The position numbers and the translations under genes were made by a program. The notes under the pieces were generated by a model that worked only from the letters and a program-made list of their open reading frames with translations, ran no database searches and was not told the DNA's origin. From Scatophagus argus (Eukaryota > Chordata > Actinopteri > Scatophagidae): a stretch of DNA of 64,000 nt. The stretch is from assembly GCF_020382885.2 (NCBI RefSeq), contig NC_058496.1, positions 7,432,501-7,496,500 of the forward strand, written 5' to 3'. This document shows, piece by piece, positions 1 through 23,420 of the stretch (position 1 is its first letter; each line of letters begins with the position of its first letter).

Positions 1-62
1 GCCTTTAAATCGTGTAATGTGGTTATTGTGGATACTCATGGTACTGGTGTCTGTTTTTGCAG

Positions 63-3000
63 TCATCAATGCCGTTTCCCGGCGGTACTTCCTCCAAGCC
101 AATGATGTGACTGACATGAGGGAGTGGGTGGCTGCTCTCAACAACTCCAGCAAGATCACTGTGAGTGCAACACACACACACACATATTAAATATAATATT
201 AAACTGGCATTTATTGGTAAGAGATTTAATTCCACCTGAGGGCAAGAAGCTGCTGTTCGTGGTGGCGTGACTGAAACCATTTTGGTCCAGGCTTGTGAAA
301 ATGTCAGTACGTTGTCCACAAATACACCCTGACACACTCAGTGAATGAGGAAATTGTGAATGTGCATGAATTTGAGTGATGACACACACGTCACTGTGGT
401 TGAGGTGTCAAAACACCATTCAAAGTGTGTAAATGAACATGCCAGGCACATTTAGCTTGCACATTTGCATGATATTTGTGTGTGCTCAGTGAGATGACCG
501 GGACCTTGTTGGCTGCTGGCAGCCATGTGTCTCATGACGACAGATGAAAGAAGAGCGTTTCTCTTTTTCTATCACCTGCGCATTGACACAGGAAGTAGCA
601 GCTGCTCACTCTCTCTTTCACTTCCCTTTTGATAGGAGGCCTTCTCTGCCGCCTTTTCTGAGCTTTCTTTGTGTCAATGAACGTGTATGTAAAAATGCTT
701 CCTAAAGCAGAATGCACTTGGTGCAGGAATGAAAGTGAATTACTGGCCAGTGAGTTTCGCATAGATATTTACAAAAGAGAAAAGCCCTTCATATTACACA
801 TTTCTATTATACTGTCTTCTCCATACGCACAAATGGTTGGTGTTTGTCTTATTCATTATTTTTTGGTGGGCATTTTGTCTTATTGAGCAGCTTACAGTGA
901 GAATACTGGAGGAAATGCTGTATATGTGTATGTGAGCGTGGGACAGTTGCAGTTATTTGCTGTACATCTTACCTTCGTGAGTATGACAGAATATTCCACT
1001 GACATCAGACTAAAGCTCACCTTTCTGATTTGATCTCTTTGGTTTTTCAAAGCAAGTCCACAGATTGCTATTGACATGTCTTTGACTTAACGCCATGCAA
1101 GATGTGCTCATGGTTTGTGTTGGTAAGACTGATAAAATGCTTCAACAATCCCATAGACTGTGTTGGGTGTTTCCAAGCAGAACACATCACAGTTGCACTG
1201 CTGCGCCATGGAGACCCCCCAGTGGGAACTAAACCACTGATGCCTGGCAATTAAGAACCAAACCCTCCTCTACTGCCAAAGTGCTACTTATTAATGTCTT
1301 GGTAGTTAATGTTATCCTACCTGTTGCTGTGCTGACAGGTTCCTAAGTCCGGCCCTGCACCTCCAAGGTCCGATGTGACCCCAGTAATCAGTGACACTCA
1401 GGGAGGGAAGAGACAGGCCTACAAGGCGGAGATCATCGGTGGTGTGGTGGTTCACACTCCCATCCAGGTAATGAAGAGGAAGCTAAGTTTACTATGACGA
1501 GGTTGAAGGTGAAACTGATGATCGTAGCAGCCAGGATTTGTGTTAATGAGCACTGTTACTTTTATTCTTAGCAAGGCTACACAGAGAACAACTTGTCCCC
1601 AGCCTCTGAAACCGCTGCATGTGTAATCTGATATATTTTGAAGATGGCGGTTACATGATTGTTACGGTGATAAGGAAGACGGTTATGATGCAATGTTTCA
1701 GAATGAGAGCGAGGAGACTGAAGGGAGAGAGAGGAAGGGCAACAGGCCTGGCGTACTGAGGTGCGGTTATTGTGTCAAACAGGGAAATGTGGTGAGTACT
1801 CAACTCCTAATGAGTAATTAACTCTGTGTTTCAATTAAAAAAAGCTGCATTTGGAAACTGAAATGTAGTGTGCGTTTCAGAGGAAGAGCTGGAAGAGGAG
1901 GTTTTTCACCCTGGACGACAATGCAGTCAGTTACTACAAATCTGAGACGGTGAGGAGTCAGACTTTTTGATGTTTTTTCAGTGGCTGTGGTCTTTGCCTT
2001 TCCTTGTCTGAACTGTGTGTCCGTGTGTTCCAGGATAAGGATCCTCTCCGAGCTATTCCACTGAGGGACATTCAGAAAGTTCACGAATGTCTGGTCAAGT
2101 CAGGGTGAGTCAAATGTGAATCACTAAGTCAAATTTTTCCACCACTTTACTTTCCCTCCGTGTGGTTATCTGCCCAGAACAGCTCGCGCTGTGGCCAGAT
2201 ACCAACAGCATTCACAGGTTTCTCAGAATACAAACAAAAAATAGATGGCATCAGACATTCAGGAAGGTTTATCCTCGATACCTTTTTAAAATTTTTCTGC
2301 AGGTAAGCTGTTTGGTTCATAAGAAAGCTTTTGTTTCGTGTCCGACTATGAGAAAAGCCTCCTGCGTGGCCACATCGGAAGTGACGCTTATGTATGTCAG
2401 GAGGGTATTGGACCCTCCTCCCATATATTAGGCTGATGTAGTGTTAGTTGTCATTCAAAACCTCTTCCCACCTCTTCGCACCCTATAGCACCTCTGTGCT
2501 ATCGGGTGCTAATCTAAACTGTCCACAGCCTCGAGTACACAACTCAGTCACCAGACGCTGTATAATTGCTCATTAGTTCATCTCAAATCTCATCTACAAA
2601 TAGTTTTAATGCAGTACTTTTCCTTGGAAAGCAGCAATACTTTATGAAAGCAGCAATGCTTTTGCTAATAATGGTATTGCTAGTAATACCAGCACAACAG
2701 GCAACAGTATCTGCACAAGAAGTTGCACCATTTTTTCTTCTAGTAGCGAAGGGGGGGGGGGGGGGGGCATATTCTTATCTTCATCTTGTAGCAGCACAAG
2801 CTGTGTATTCAAAAACCTGCTACCCACTAGATCACCATAGCTACAGCTAACAACCCCAGTGAACTTGGAAAAAGCACAAAGCTTTGTCCCTGCAGTGAAA
2901 TAATATCTGGCTGGGACACTTCTACCACCAACAAGTGTACCCACTGAGCTTTTTTGTCCACTTACAATATGTCGCAGCCAGCTAGCCCACCAGACTAACC

Positions 3001-5678
3001 TCTTGGAGAGAGACCCACCAATGAGTGAAGCAGCGACACCATCTAATGGGACGTAATCGTAATTTTTAAAAACCTAATATAACATTATTTGAGCTTCTAA
3101 GGAGGTCACGCAGGAGGCGTTTTTATGTCTTCACAGCAGCATTCTGTTTTCCGGGTGTTGGTCCGTCTATCCTGTTCTTCTGAACATGATATCTCAGGAG
3201 TTTTTTGTTTTTGTTTTTTTTCCCAAATTTGGGACAAAGCAGCTGCTCGGATTAACTGATCAGATTTTGGTGGTCAAAGGTCATGTGATAATTGTGACAA
3301 AATTTCACACAAAAGTCTAATAGGATTAATATGATGATGATGTTTTATATCCAAAGGGTCAAAGTTCAACTTGCAAAAATGCTTTTTGAGGAGCGGGAGG
3401 GCGGATTGTGCACATATTTCATATCTGATCCTCAGATCATACAGATCTGCTCTGCTGCCAGGTTGAAGATGTGTTTGCACAAGCCAGGAATTTGACTGTT
3501 AATCTGCTGTACAGAAACTCCCTTTAGATCTCCCTTTAGCTACTGTATAATTCAGCAGGATAATTTTCTGCTGTGTGTGTCCATCAGGGATCTCCTGCTG
3601 AGAGACAACCTGTTTGAGATCATCACCAGCTCCCGAACCTTCTACATTCAGGTACAACCCTGTCCTCCTGTTATGCCAACCAATGAGAAGCTTCTTTACT
3701 CTACGTAGTCTTAACTGTGTGACAACCATTAGATATGAATTATTTTATTAGAGCAGTGAGGCTCTGTATTCCCAGGTGTATCCGTCCTGATGTTGTTGCT
3801 GTTGTTGTTTGTAAATGCTCTGCTGCTGATGTGTGGCACAGCCTCTTTTTTTGGATCATGAAAAATTTGTTTTTGTGAAATGGGCTCAGCCATCTGTTAC
3901 CATAACAACAATAATATCCTGCCGTCCACCCCCCTGGGAGAACAGCTGGGGGTCGGAAGGGGTTGGAAGGGGCAGTTGAAGGAAGGCTGCAAGCATGAGC
4001 GCTTTTAATTTTATGTTTGCAATGAATGACAAACATTTAGTAAACATTTAATTTGTGTTTTTTTTCTTTGAGAATTTGAAAAGCTCAGTGATAATATGTC
4101 TTCTCATGGTTCTTTGCTGAATAATTTGGCAAGAGTGTTTTTCTTTATTGCTCCAGGTAAACACAGAAAAAAAAAGAAAATAAAATGCCCATGACAATCT
4201 CTAAAAGTTTGTTTTGTCCAACAACAGTCCAAAACCCATTAAAGTCCAAAGATATTTACTTATCACAGAAGAAACATCTCAGAAGGCTCTGGAAAATAGC
4301 AAATATTCACACCTAAGAGGAAGCAGTCAATTTTTTTATGTTCTTTTTTGGACAAACTATGCAGTGGTGACACTTTTCTAACAGCTTCAGACATTTCCTT
4401 GGCTGCAGTTATTATCACCCATCAGACTGCATACACACCAACACAACACTCAGGTCTAAACCAACTGATATAACGTCGCACTCTGATATTCTGTGTTTTC
4501 ATTGCCGTCAAAACTGTCTGAGGCACGCGCCCTTGAACCTGCTGTTTCATGCTTATAAAAGGGTCCCATATATACATATAGTTTCATTTTCCTGTAACAG
4601 CTTTGCATGATGAGTTTGGGCAAATATTACTCAAACAAGAGTAAATAGTACGCTTCTTGTGGACTATTTTTAGCAGGATGGCACCAGGTCGGTGTATGTG
4701 GAACTGACCCAAAACAAACTACAGAGTCCGTGTTCATTGTAATGCAGGTCATATCAACGAGGATGTAAGAGTGTGGCTCATTTGTATGTTTTGATTAGTT
4801 TTGGGACAAGTTTTAATGACTCAGAGCAATGAGCTACAGCAAACAACACTTCTTAGCAGAATCATTTTTTGTTGGTTTTAGTCCTGTCATGAGATTTATT
4901 GACGGTAAGAAAAATATGCACTGAATTAGAAGCTATTATAAAAAGTGATTCAACACAATAGCACAAACCATGACAGTAGTCACAATGCCTCTGCAAGACT
5001 TTATCTTCTGGTAATGTTTCTCTACAGACAGACTCTCCAGAGGAGATGCGTGGCTGGATTAGAGACATTGAGATGAAGATCCAGGACTTCAGAGGTCCAG
5101 CTAAGGTAAACCCAACTGTTTTCACTCCTCTTGACACAAAAACAAAATATTGAATCCTTCCTCCCTGTGTGCTCTCGGAGACTGATGATGTGGTTGTCTC
5201 TCTTTCTCTCTCTCTCTCATTGCAGGCTTTTCAGTTTAAACGTGCTTCCTCCCTCTACCGGAGTCACAATGCCTCCTCGGCATCTCGAGGTCAACAGAGC
5301 GATGAGCGTAGGCCCCAGCTGGTCAAGTCCTCCTCTGTGGCCCCAGGCTGGCAGCCCTGGACGCCCATCCCACCGTGTGAGCCCTCCATCCTTGATGGAG
5401 AGGATGAAGACAGTGCTTTCAGCTCTGTGCCCACTTTGCCCTCTCTCTCCTCTTCCTCCACCTCTTCTTCCACCTCCTCCTCCTCCAACTCCCTCTCCAC
5501 CCCGACCCCTTGCCCCAGCGCGACTCCAGCAGCTTCAGGTAGCGGACTGGGGATCCTCACAGCGTCAGGAGACGTGGCTAGTGGGCGCCGGCGGCACCGC
5601 TCGCAGCCTCAGCCTCCCACCAGCTGCAACTTTCCCTTCACCCTGGATGACGACGGCATCCGCACCACAGATGTCTAG
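63..5678 (+). CDS. plekha2: TAPP2-like PH-domain adaptor, 3' part (5' exons outside window)
   Basis: Eight coding exons are visible: 63-160, 1339-1467, 1702-1791, 1881-1949, 2034-2104, 3588-3651, 5028-5105 and 5226-5678. They join in frame to 349 residues ending in TAG. The first exon is the end of the N-terminal PH domain (RRYFLQANDVTDMREWVAAL). A second PH domain covers visible residues about 94-195 (GYCVKQGNV, SWKRRFFTLDD, LRDNLFEIITSSRTFYIQ). In TAPP proteins this C-terminal PH domain binds PI(3,4)P2 at the plasma membrane, and the basic KRR that supports binding is present. The tail has a long Ser/Thr/Pro-rich stretch, then FTLDDDGIRTTDV. The final TTDV fits the PDZ-ligand C-terminus typical of TAPP1/2. 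GGVVVHTP, HECLVKSG and the tail favour PLEKHA2 over PLEKHA1. Family assignment is firm; the 1-versus-2 choice is an inference from remembered human sequences. Confidence 0.85.
2751..2767. repeat. Poly-G run of 17
   Basis: An uninterrupted run of 17 G in the plekha2 intron between the exons ending at 2104 and starting at 3588. It may be length-polymorphic or an assembly weak point. Confidence 0.9.
3158..3440. repeat. Dispersed teleost repeat copy in plekha2 intron
   Basis: I recognise phrases of a repeat that is very common in percomorph introns: GATATCTCAGGA, then GATTTTGGTGGTCAAAGGTC, TGACAAAATTTCACACAAA, GTCTAATAGGATTAA and TTTATATCCAAAGGGTCAAA, in the usual order. The copy is diverged and interrupted by a T-rich stretch near 3200-3225. 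Its transposon class is unknown to me. Ends are approximate. Confidence 0.65.
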
Positions 5679-6834
5679 TTCGCTGAAGTCTGTCCAGGCT
5701 CCTGTGTGGACTCAAGTGTTGGTACCTGCTTTAAAATGTGACTGGTAATGATAGTATTCCCCGCTAATGAAGTGACACTGTGACCATCCGCCTCAGTGCC
5801 ATGACATGAGATTCAGGACCCCTGCTGGTCTTGTAGCTTTACTGCAGACGAAGGATGTACCCAGCTGGAAGGGGACCAAAGGGCCGCAGTGTTTGTAATA
5901 GGACTGTGAAAAAGTGAGACGGAGTGTTTTTAGTGCAACTTCCTCTGAAAACTTGAATAATCTTATTATTAATTGTTCTTGCGGACAAATTATGGCACAT
6001 GCTTTCAATCTGTTGCACTTGGCTCATCAAAAACATGTTTTCACCTCCGCCACAAGTATTCTCAGAGGAGTTTTTAAAGCCATTTTAACACATCAGCGTC
6101 TGTAATTTTTATGCTAAAGCTTGCATTCACTAAATACTTTCAAATAATTTGTGTTTTTTAGTTTCTTCCTGAGCCCAGCAGTGTTTTTCCCCCTTTCTTC
6201 CTGAGACACACGTTACGTGAAAAGCCTGACATCAACTTTCCTTCATTAATAATTAACAAGCATTTTATTACTAACATCTAATCGGGTGTTCGGGGGGGAA
6301 AGTATCCAGTAGGTCTTATTAAAAAACAAGGTACAGACAGAGAAGATGGAGTCAGCAGCAGCTTTTATGTGTTCGCACTATATTTTACTAAGGAGACTTT
6401 TAATACTTGGCTTAAAGATCAACCGTCAGTAAACTGTGACTCCTTTTAACAGGGTACCATAATGATACAGGAGTGTTTTAGATGGTACTTGTAGTAGAAT
6501 GTATTGCCAGCCTCAAAGTACAGCTTTGTAAATGTGATTTTCGTACTGCAGCGTTATGTGGGGAAAATGTGCCACTACTTCTGGTGATTTAATTGTAATT
6601 CTGCACTTTGCTTCTCTCATTGTTAGTAGTGTTATTCACAGCAGATATTTCAGCTTCCTCTGAGATGAGATGTCTCAGACTCTTCGTGTTGTTACACCAG
6701 CAGTCTCAGCCTTTCTCAGGTTCACCTCAAGACTTTATTGATGTGTTACCGTGTTCATGTACGTGTCCGTTTTCTTAAGCTGTGTACACTCGTCTGCTTG
6801 CATATGATGTCAATTTTCTCTCTTGTACATTAAA
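5679..6834 (+). other. plekha2: plekha2 3' UTR with poly(A) signal
   Basis: Non-coding sequence after the TAG. It is AT-rich with no conserved ORF. The best poly(A) signal is ATTAAA at 6829-6834, followed by T- and GT-rich sequence. The end is inferred from that signal only. Confidence 0.55.
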
Positions 6835-9800
6835 TGATGCTTTTTATTTATCTTGTTTGCGTTGTTGATCAACTCTTCAAGTTCAGTTTGTTGCATTTTG
6901 ACTTTTTACACTCCGCCATCTAGTGGCCGGTGGGGTGATGCACATGTTGCAACTTTTCCAACTACATTTTCTAAATTGTCTTTTGATGGCAAGTGATGGC
7001 GTTAAGACTTTTCAAGTTTCATCTTTGTTTTCTCTCCTATATGCCCAGCTGCCACACAGGCAGAGCCCGTATTCGACCTTTAACACACATGCACATGCCT
7101 ATCTAGTGCCCAGAGGCTGCGTTAAGTGAAGTGTTTCACACATCCACTGCAAAGGTCCATTAGGTAAAACGCCTAAAACTTTGTCCTGACCTCCGTCCAC
7201 CTCCCACTGCAGCTGTGTTGCTGCAGGTCCGGCAAAAATAAAGTGTCTCCGCTGGACAGTTTGAATTGTGTCGGTAGGTAAAAAGGCCCTGAGTGCCCGT
7301 GAAATGTCAGCTGTGATGAAATGAGTTTTCAGTCCGATAAAGACAGAGCTCCTCTAGGTACTGAGAGAAATCCAAGCAGAAACATGTGGCAGGGCCGCCG
7401 GGTGATGAAAGTTTGGCTAGTTTAAAGACTTAACAAAATGATGGGGATTGGACTGGACCAGGGTTTTGTAATCCGGTCTAAGACCTCTCACCGTTATAAC
7501 TGACTCCTCTGCTGGGTTTCTCATTGCACCACTAATGCTGTTTCACAGCCTGTACATGTGCATAGAGGTAACAGTCTGAAAACATGGCGACTCACTATGA
7601 GCCCTGGAGGTTGAATTTCTGCACAGACATAATGTAAAGGTCACACAGCACTTCAGTTTGTCAGTTTGACGCCTGTGAGTGACAGGCAGCTCCGAGGGCA
7701 AACAGACACACTGCTCCTCTAAATGTTAATGTTCCCACATGGATGACTCTGCACTAGGCCGCTCTCTATCTGTCTCCCCCTGATGTTGTTACACTCTGAT
7801 GATTTTAGATTTTTTCTCCTCGACATACCCGCTGTGGCTGCATGCTTTGTTGCTTGTTCAGTGGCTCAGGCTCAATCAACTAATGTGCATATTATGAAGA
7901 CAACTACATGGTGTGTTTCTTTTGGACTTAATCACGTTGCTTTGTTTGCTTTCCATGGCTCCTACTGTTATACCTTTGATTGCAAGCGATGGCCGCTAGG
8001 GGGAGCTACAACACACCAAAGGAGTGTATAAAGACGGCGAATGAAAGGCTTGCTTTGCACGCAGCTGAAGATGCTGTGAGTTCTGCTCGCTTCCAAACAC
8101 TCACTTTTAAACCAATCAGAAGCCATAATACTATTCAAAATAAATCACAGTATAAAAGCATGACATCGCTTATGAATTGAGAATGACAGGTCAGCTTCTT
8201 AACAGTGACATAACACAACAGTTTCCTATGTTGGTAGTTATATCCCCTTCAAAATAAAAGTCCCAACAATAATACATTTTAGGGGCCTAATTAAATTGGT
8301 TTTATGAGAGAAGAAGTGTGGAATTAATACACACTGACTAACTACAAACTGTTTGCAATATTTGATGAAAACCTCATTTTCGTTTTCACCGAATGCGAGT
8401 TTGAATTCCAGTTATGAAAACAAAAGTTAATCAATCACATTGTATCCTGCAGTATTGTTTACTTGTCTGGAAAATTAAGTGTCAGTTGATCATGTGTTTC
8501 AAATCATTACAAATTTGTTGTAAAATAAACCCCTGGGCCTAACAGATACCAGAGCTTTAACTATTTGTGAAACATGAAGAGTGGGAGAGAGGGAAGTTAC
8601 ATCAGGTTTTTTATTTTATTATTATTATTATTATTATTATCTCAAGTGGCTTTTTCTGCACCAGAAAACGTTGTCTCTAATAATGTAATTATAAACTTTA
8701 CGTATACAGAACTTTTCAAAACAAAGTTACAATTTGCTTTTCACTGAACCAAAATATTTCTCAGTAGGTTTTTTTGCCAAGTTGCCCATGCGTGCCAATC
8801 GGCTGACGCTATTAACTTCTTTTGATCGGTGTATTGACTGTTGCTAAGAACATCCCTGTGATACAGCCCATAATTTCAAGTCACAACACTTGAGCTCTAA
8901 AGCTTATAACTACTACCTTTGGATTAGTTGATTTTTGTGAGTTTTAAGAGGTCTCTTACCTTAAATCACGAGCTGATCTGTTCTGTGGGCACATTTACAA
9001 CAACTCAGATTACACACTTTGACTTTAAAGAAGAGCAGAGCATTTCACTAAGCCTGTGCAGAAAGCAGAGTATCCCTAACATGTGTAATATGAAGTCATA
9101 TTAATGTGGAACAGCTTTTCCTTCACGTGTTCCTGGAGGCCCAGGTCTGGACTGCTGCCAAACCCCCCCCCTCACCCTCTGCTGTTCCCACATCAGACCA
9201 CCTTACAAACTGGAGGTTGTGGTGGGGGTGGTGGGGGGGTTGGAATGTATTTTGCCCTGTGTGATGTGATTGTTTGCAGAGAAATGGGTTGACCTTGCCC
9301 TCTAATGCCACACACACACGCACACACTCGCTCTGGCCGAGCTGGAGGTGTGTGAGACAGACCTGCTGAGTGCAGGAGGTCTGGGACCCCGTCACCACTT
9401 CCTCCAGACAGAGAACAGAGGATCCAGTCAGCTGAAGCCAGGATGGGACAATAATGAGCCGTCCAGCCGCCACTGCCACCTCATTTCAGGTATTATTGAA
9501 ACCTTGGCCTCTCACTTTTCTTCTGCATGCATCAAGCGACTGAGGGACAGGCTCATATGAAGACTTATAGCCTGAGAGAGCAATACTCAGTTTGAAAATC
9601 TGATTGATTACTCAGCATTTTAAGATTAAAATTACAAAAAGTTGTGTTAATTAGATGTACTGAGGTAAATCCCAACATTAATGAACAGAACATGTACTAC
9701 CTGAGTTTTCAAATGTCAAATATTTTGTTTTGGCAAAGGCGATATAAGGTTAATGAGATGTTTATCTGGTTTCTGTTACTTGAAAAACGCTAACAAAGTT

Positions 9801-11040
9801 TTATAAAGAATTAATTTAACTTCAATTCAGATTTTCTATGATTTATTAACACTGGGGTGGTTATTTAGTATATTCTAAGGGTTTATTTCTGAATGTTAGA
9901 GTTGATTTTAAAAAGATAATTTGTTGCTTTCATCGATACTGTTTGGTATTTTTAAACAGAAAAGAGCAAATAATTCGCCCAAACAAATGATCAAAAATGC
10001 GACAGCTGCGATTGTAAAAGTTTTACAGTATCTGATGATTTTATGTTTTTGCTTCTCAGATTAAAAATTAGCGTTTATGAATAACGAAAAAAAAATATTT
10101 ATGTCAAAAGGAATTAGATTAGATTATATTTGTACTGCATTTTTTTTCTGTGGTGTATTTTTAGCTAATAAGGAGGGGTTTTTACTTTTCGAAAATATTG
10201 CAGTTGGAGAAACTGTAAATTTCTCAGGAACAAAAACAATTCAGATTTTCTGACTAAATTAACGGATTGCAGCGAGCTGACGCACTCTGTTGTGACCGGA
10301 AGCTCAGTGAACAGAGCGGCACAACCAAATCCCTCATTTTCACTGAGAGGTCGAGACAGCATGTTCACTTCAAATATATTATAAAACAATGACACATACT
10401 TTTTTTTTATTATTTTATTTTTTTTACAAAATAAATGCTCATAAGTTTTTTTTGCTTTTGTTTTTGTTTTTTTTACTTTTTCTTTTTCTGGAGAGTAACT
10501 GGTGACAACATCCTGAAGTAAACGTCTGTTTCTGTGGCCTGTTGGATTAAAAACGTAGAGATGAATAATTAATGTGCCTATTCGGGATGCAACTGCAGAG
10601 TCGAGAAAAGTTAATTCTGAGGAAAATTTGCCTTGTTAAACTGCGTTAAAATAAAAAATATATATATTTAGGTCTGTATTTCGATTTGCCGCATGCGGTT
10701 ATTTCTGTTTATTTAGGTCAAGTAATTGCCCTGCGGATTGTAAAAGGTCACAAGTTGATTTCCAGACAGCATACAAATATAATGAACGTGCTAAACGTAT
10801 TTCAGAGTGGAGCTCATCCTACTGTCAACATGCAGCGACACACCAACGTGTCCAGCGCGCTCTGATCCACATCAAAATAAGACAATCCTCTTGATTGCTG
10901 CTAAATTACAAAGAGTAAATAACTACTAAAATATACATTGGTCTGGATACTTTATAATGTACTCAAAAAAAGTAGTTTAAGCAAAATTTGTTACTCATTG
11001 TTCTTTTGTATTTTTATTTATTATTACAATTTTTAAATCA
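6835..11040. other. Intergenic region between plekha2 and tbx5
   Basis: I see no gene here. Short ORFs are unconserved or lie in C- or T-rich runs. Contents: a CTCF-like motif at 6913-6926, a weaker one on the plus strand at 7993-8006 (10 of 12 positions), an ATT microsatellite near 8618-8640, and long AT-rich stretches at 9.6-11.0 kb with T-runs at 10400-10490. Confidence 0.6.
6913..6926 (-). promoter_or_regulatory. Candidate CTCF-type motif
   Basis: The minus strand reads CCACTAGATGGCGG, which matches the vertebrate CTCF core CCASYAGRKGGCRS at every position. It lies just beyond the plekha2 poly(A) signal. Occupancy cannot be judged from sequence. Confidence 0.45.
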
Positions 11041-11116
11041 GAAGAACAACAACAACAACGGCAAATATTTTACTTGGTATGGCAGGCCTGTTTTATAGTG
11101 TCTCGCCCTCTGTCTC

Positions 11117-11180
11117 TCACTCACACACACACACACACGCACACACACACACATTCACACACACGCACACACACACACGC
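11117..11180. repeat. (CA)n microsatellite, interrupted
   Basis: An imperfect CA run with CG and TT interruptions at the start of the GC-rich tbx5 upstream block. It produces spurious His/Thr ORFs. Confidence 0.95.
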
Positions 11181-11790
11181 CGGGCACAGTCTCTCCCGGG
11201 TGCAGCGCTCTCTCTCTCTCTCCTTGTCGCGCTGTGCAGGAAAGGTTGCGCGCCGAGTCGCTGCCAACCGGAGCTCCATCACCGGGAATCTGATATTTGA
11301 ACGCGGTAAGAGCTGCAGTTACGAGAGGCACAGCAGGTTCCACAAAAACGGTGCGCGTTTACGCACATAAAATCCCTTCGTGCTACATTCAATAATATTT
11401 TGACATAGTGGGCTGCTTATTTTCATAGCCTATGGGCTGTGTCTGATTTTTTTTTTCCAAATGTAGGCCTATAGATACAACTACAGAATTTCAGACCATA
11501 AATCTCGACACGTGTTGTTGTAATATGGAGATATGGTCAGCACCACAGATCTTTCACGTAAATTAAATAACAAATAATCAGAAAATGGTTCGTGGTGCGT
11601 TAATCTGCCAGCAGACACTCCGAATAAGCAGGTTGTGTTAAGGATGAGAGTGTAAACGGGAGAAAATAGGAGAAGAAATGGGTGGAAATGGGTAACGGAG
11701 GGATCCGGCATGTTGACCTCGCGGTGACCTCTTCAGCCCCTTTGATTCTGGATGCCTCTCGTTATCAGGATCTACAGTAATCCAGTCCAA

Positions 11791-11791
11791 G

Positions 11792-11820
<29 letters not shown>
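11791..11820. repeat. (CTG)n trinucleotide repeat, about 10 units
   Basis: Pure, uninterrupted TGC/CTG units upstream of tbx5, about 2 kb before its start codon. No ORF uses them as a coding homopolymer that I can support. Confidence 0.95.
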
Positions 11821-11822
<2 letters not shown>

Positions 11823-13772
11823 CCTATTGGCTTCCTGTGCCGAATCCATAATCTGCTGTGTGGCAACATGTGTGTGTCCAATGCAGTATAGTGTTGGTGT
11901 GTCCCTCATGTGAACTCAGGCCTGTGGGGTTTTTCTCATTTTGGGAAATCACATTTAGGTTTGTTAATAGGTTACAGGACGCTCACATGAATTAATAGGT
12001 TATTGATTATTGTTTTTTGTATCCATCAAGGAAAATAATCGTTATTGGACACCTTCTTTCAGTAGCCTGTGTGGGGTTGGAGGTGAATTACTTGAAAATT
12101 TGGGTGAAAGCGACTTCTTTCGTTTACATCTTAATGTGACCTACAGCCGTCTTCCTCAAAGATCAGTGGCCAAAATGTTCGATTAATTCGGTTAGGCCTG
12201 TTATATATTATATAGCTTAAGATATTCCCACGTTCTCCGACTCTAACAACAAGAGCAAGTTTCTGAGACGTGATCCGAACACATTTAGATTCATAATCCA
12301 GATTTTCCTTTCAGGTAGAAAAGGAGCCAACGGTCATTCTGGGTTGTCTGGGATGTTAAACGAGAGGGTCGTAGTAGGATTAATTCTCACTGAGACACAT
12401 AGACACGCTAATAACTATTAAAAATGCGTTTTAGAGATGAATCACGCACGACCCATTGTGCGTGCATGTGTGGAGGTCTGTGCCTCGCGTGCACGTGTGT
12501 GCGTGTGTGTGTGTGTGTGTATGATTGGCCCGTGCTGCAGCCGTGTTTTGGGCTGCAGATACCGATGCACCGTGCAGACCTATGGGAGCACAGGGACGGC
12601 AGAAGGGGGAGGGCAGAGTGTCTGAGGCGGACTCCATTTGTAATGAAGGAGCTGATGAACGTGCTTCAGATCAGGGCTGCCGCCGAATCCGCGAGGGCAA
12701 TAAAGGGAGAAGCGATATAAATGAGGAGGAAATTACATCCGCTTTAAACGGATCTCAACTCGAGTGCAGCCAGCGGTTACGGGGGGCAGCGGAGCGGTCA
12801 AAGCCGCGGTCAGCGCGCAGGGACACGGACAGCAGAGCGAGAAACAACCCGATGATTTCTCAGAGCTTGCACAGGGAACATGGTGGATTTTTGAGAGGCG
12901 ACGCCTCAACATCTGGACAGTTGGATTTCCAAAGAATAATTTAGTTGGAAAATCAAAGCAAGATCCAAAACAAAATACGCGAGCAGGCTGCGGGGCGCGC
13001 AGAAGCAGGATGAGCGTGTTTTGTGCAGGGAGAGCGGAGCGACGCGTTTGAGGTGAAGCCCTCAGGGAGACCATCCAAAATATATACACACGCACTCATG
13101 CCACACACAAGCTGTGGTTAGCTTATTTTCATTTGATGTCTTTAAGAGCGGTTTCCATTTTCAAACAGTAGGCTGCAGTTTCACATACAGTTCAGCTGTC
13201 AACTGTGAAACTGCGAGCTACTGCAAGCTCCAGCCGTCACCATAGTTGAAGTTTGGAAAAGAAAATACTGATATTAATAATAACGAGGTTAACATGACCA
13301 ATGCAACGGTAATGCAGTCTAAAATTGGCTTGTTAGTAGCACATAAATATGCAGTGGAAAACTGTATCCTAAAACAATGTTAAACTTCAAGTTCATGTAT
13401 GTTTTATCTGCGGTCAAGGGGACCACCAGTCTGTATTTGGGGTTAGATTATCGCGTCAGTTTACAGTGTAAGTCAGCCTGATCTAATGTAAAGTGCAAAG
13501 TGCCAATAAATCTGTGTATTCTCCTGTACAAAGACAAATATCAACTGTACAACACGGCCTCCGTAGTTTAGCTGGGACAAGAGATGGCAAAAGGATAAAA
13601 TTTAATATTTTTTTATTATGAACCTAAATTTAGACTGGGTCTGGCCCAGATCAGACATCTTGTAAACAAGTAACTGCGATGAGAAATGTTCACTGACAAC
13701 CAAACACTCAAATTGTCGTCAGGGAACAATTTCTTATTTAAAAAAAAATCAAATGTACGTAATATTTATGTG

Positions 13773-13798
13773 GTGTGTGTGTGTGTGTGTGTGTGTGT
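13773..13798. repeat. (GT)n run abutting the tbx5 splice acceptor
   Basis: Thirteen GT units run directly into the CAG acceptor that ends at 13801. The usual pyrimidine tract is absent; alternating G/T stands in its place. Confidence 0.9.
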
Positions 13799-13807
13799 CA
13801 GTGGGAC

Positions 13808-23420
<9,613 letters not shown>

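Larger units (their letters stand above)
11041..13801 (+). promoter_or_regulatory. tbx5: tbx5 upstream region / likely 5' UTR and promoter
   Basis: Base composition changes from AT-rich to GC-rich here, with CpGs concentrated at 11180-11300 and 12420-13060. The tbx5 start codon at 13808 lies seven bases after a splice acceptor, so at least one non-coding exon should be upstream. A donor-like GAG/GTGAAG at 13050-13058 ends the GC-rich block and is a candidate end of exon 1. No TATA box is convincing. The exact transcription start cannot be placed from sequence. Confidence 0.45.

Noticed and set aside
2566-2944. ORFs across the poly-G run
   Set aside because: They depend on the homopolymer length and lie in an intron.
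5131-5748. 205-codon ORF overlapping the last plekha2 exon in another frame
   Set aside because: The alternative frame carries the family C-terminus (TTDV) and splices in phase. This frame is a composition-driven shadow of the Ser/Pro-rich exon.
11074-11370. 98-codon ORF rich in His/Thr
   Set aside because: It is mostly the (CA)n microsatellite translated; two frames are open for the same reason.
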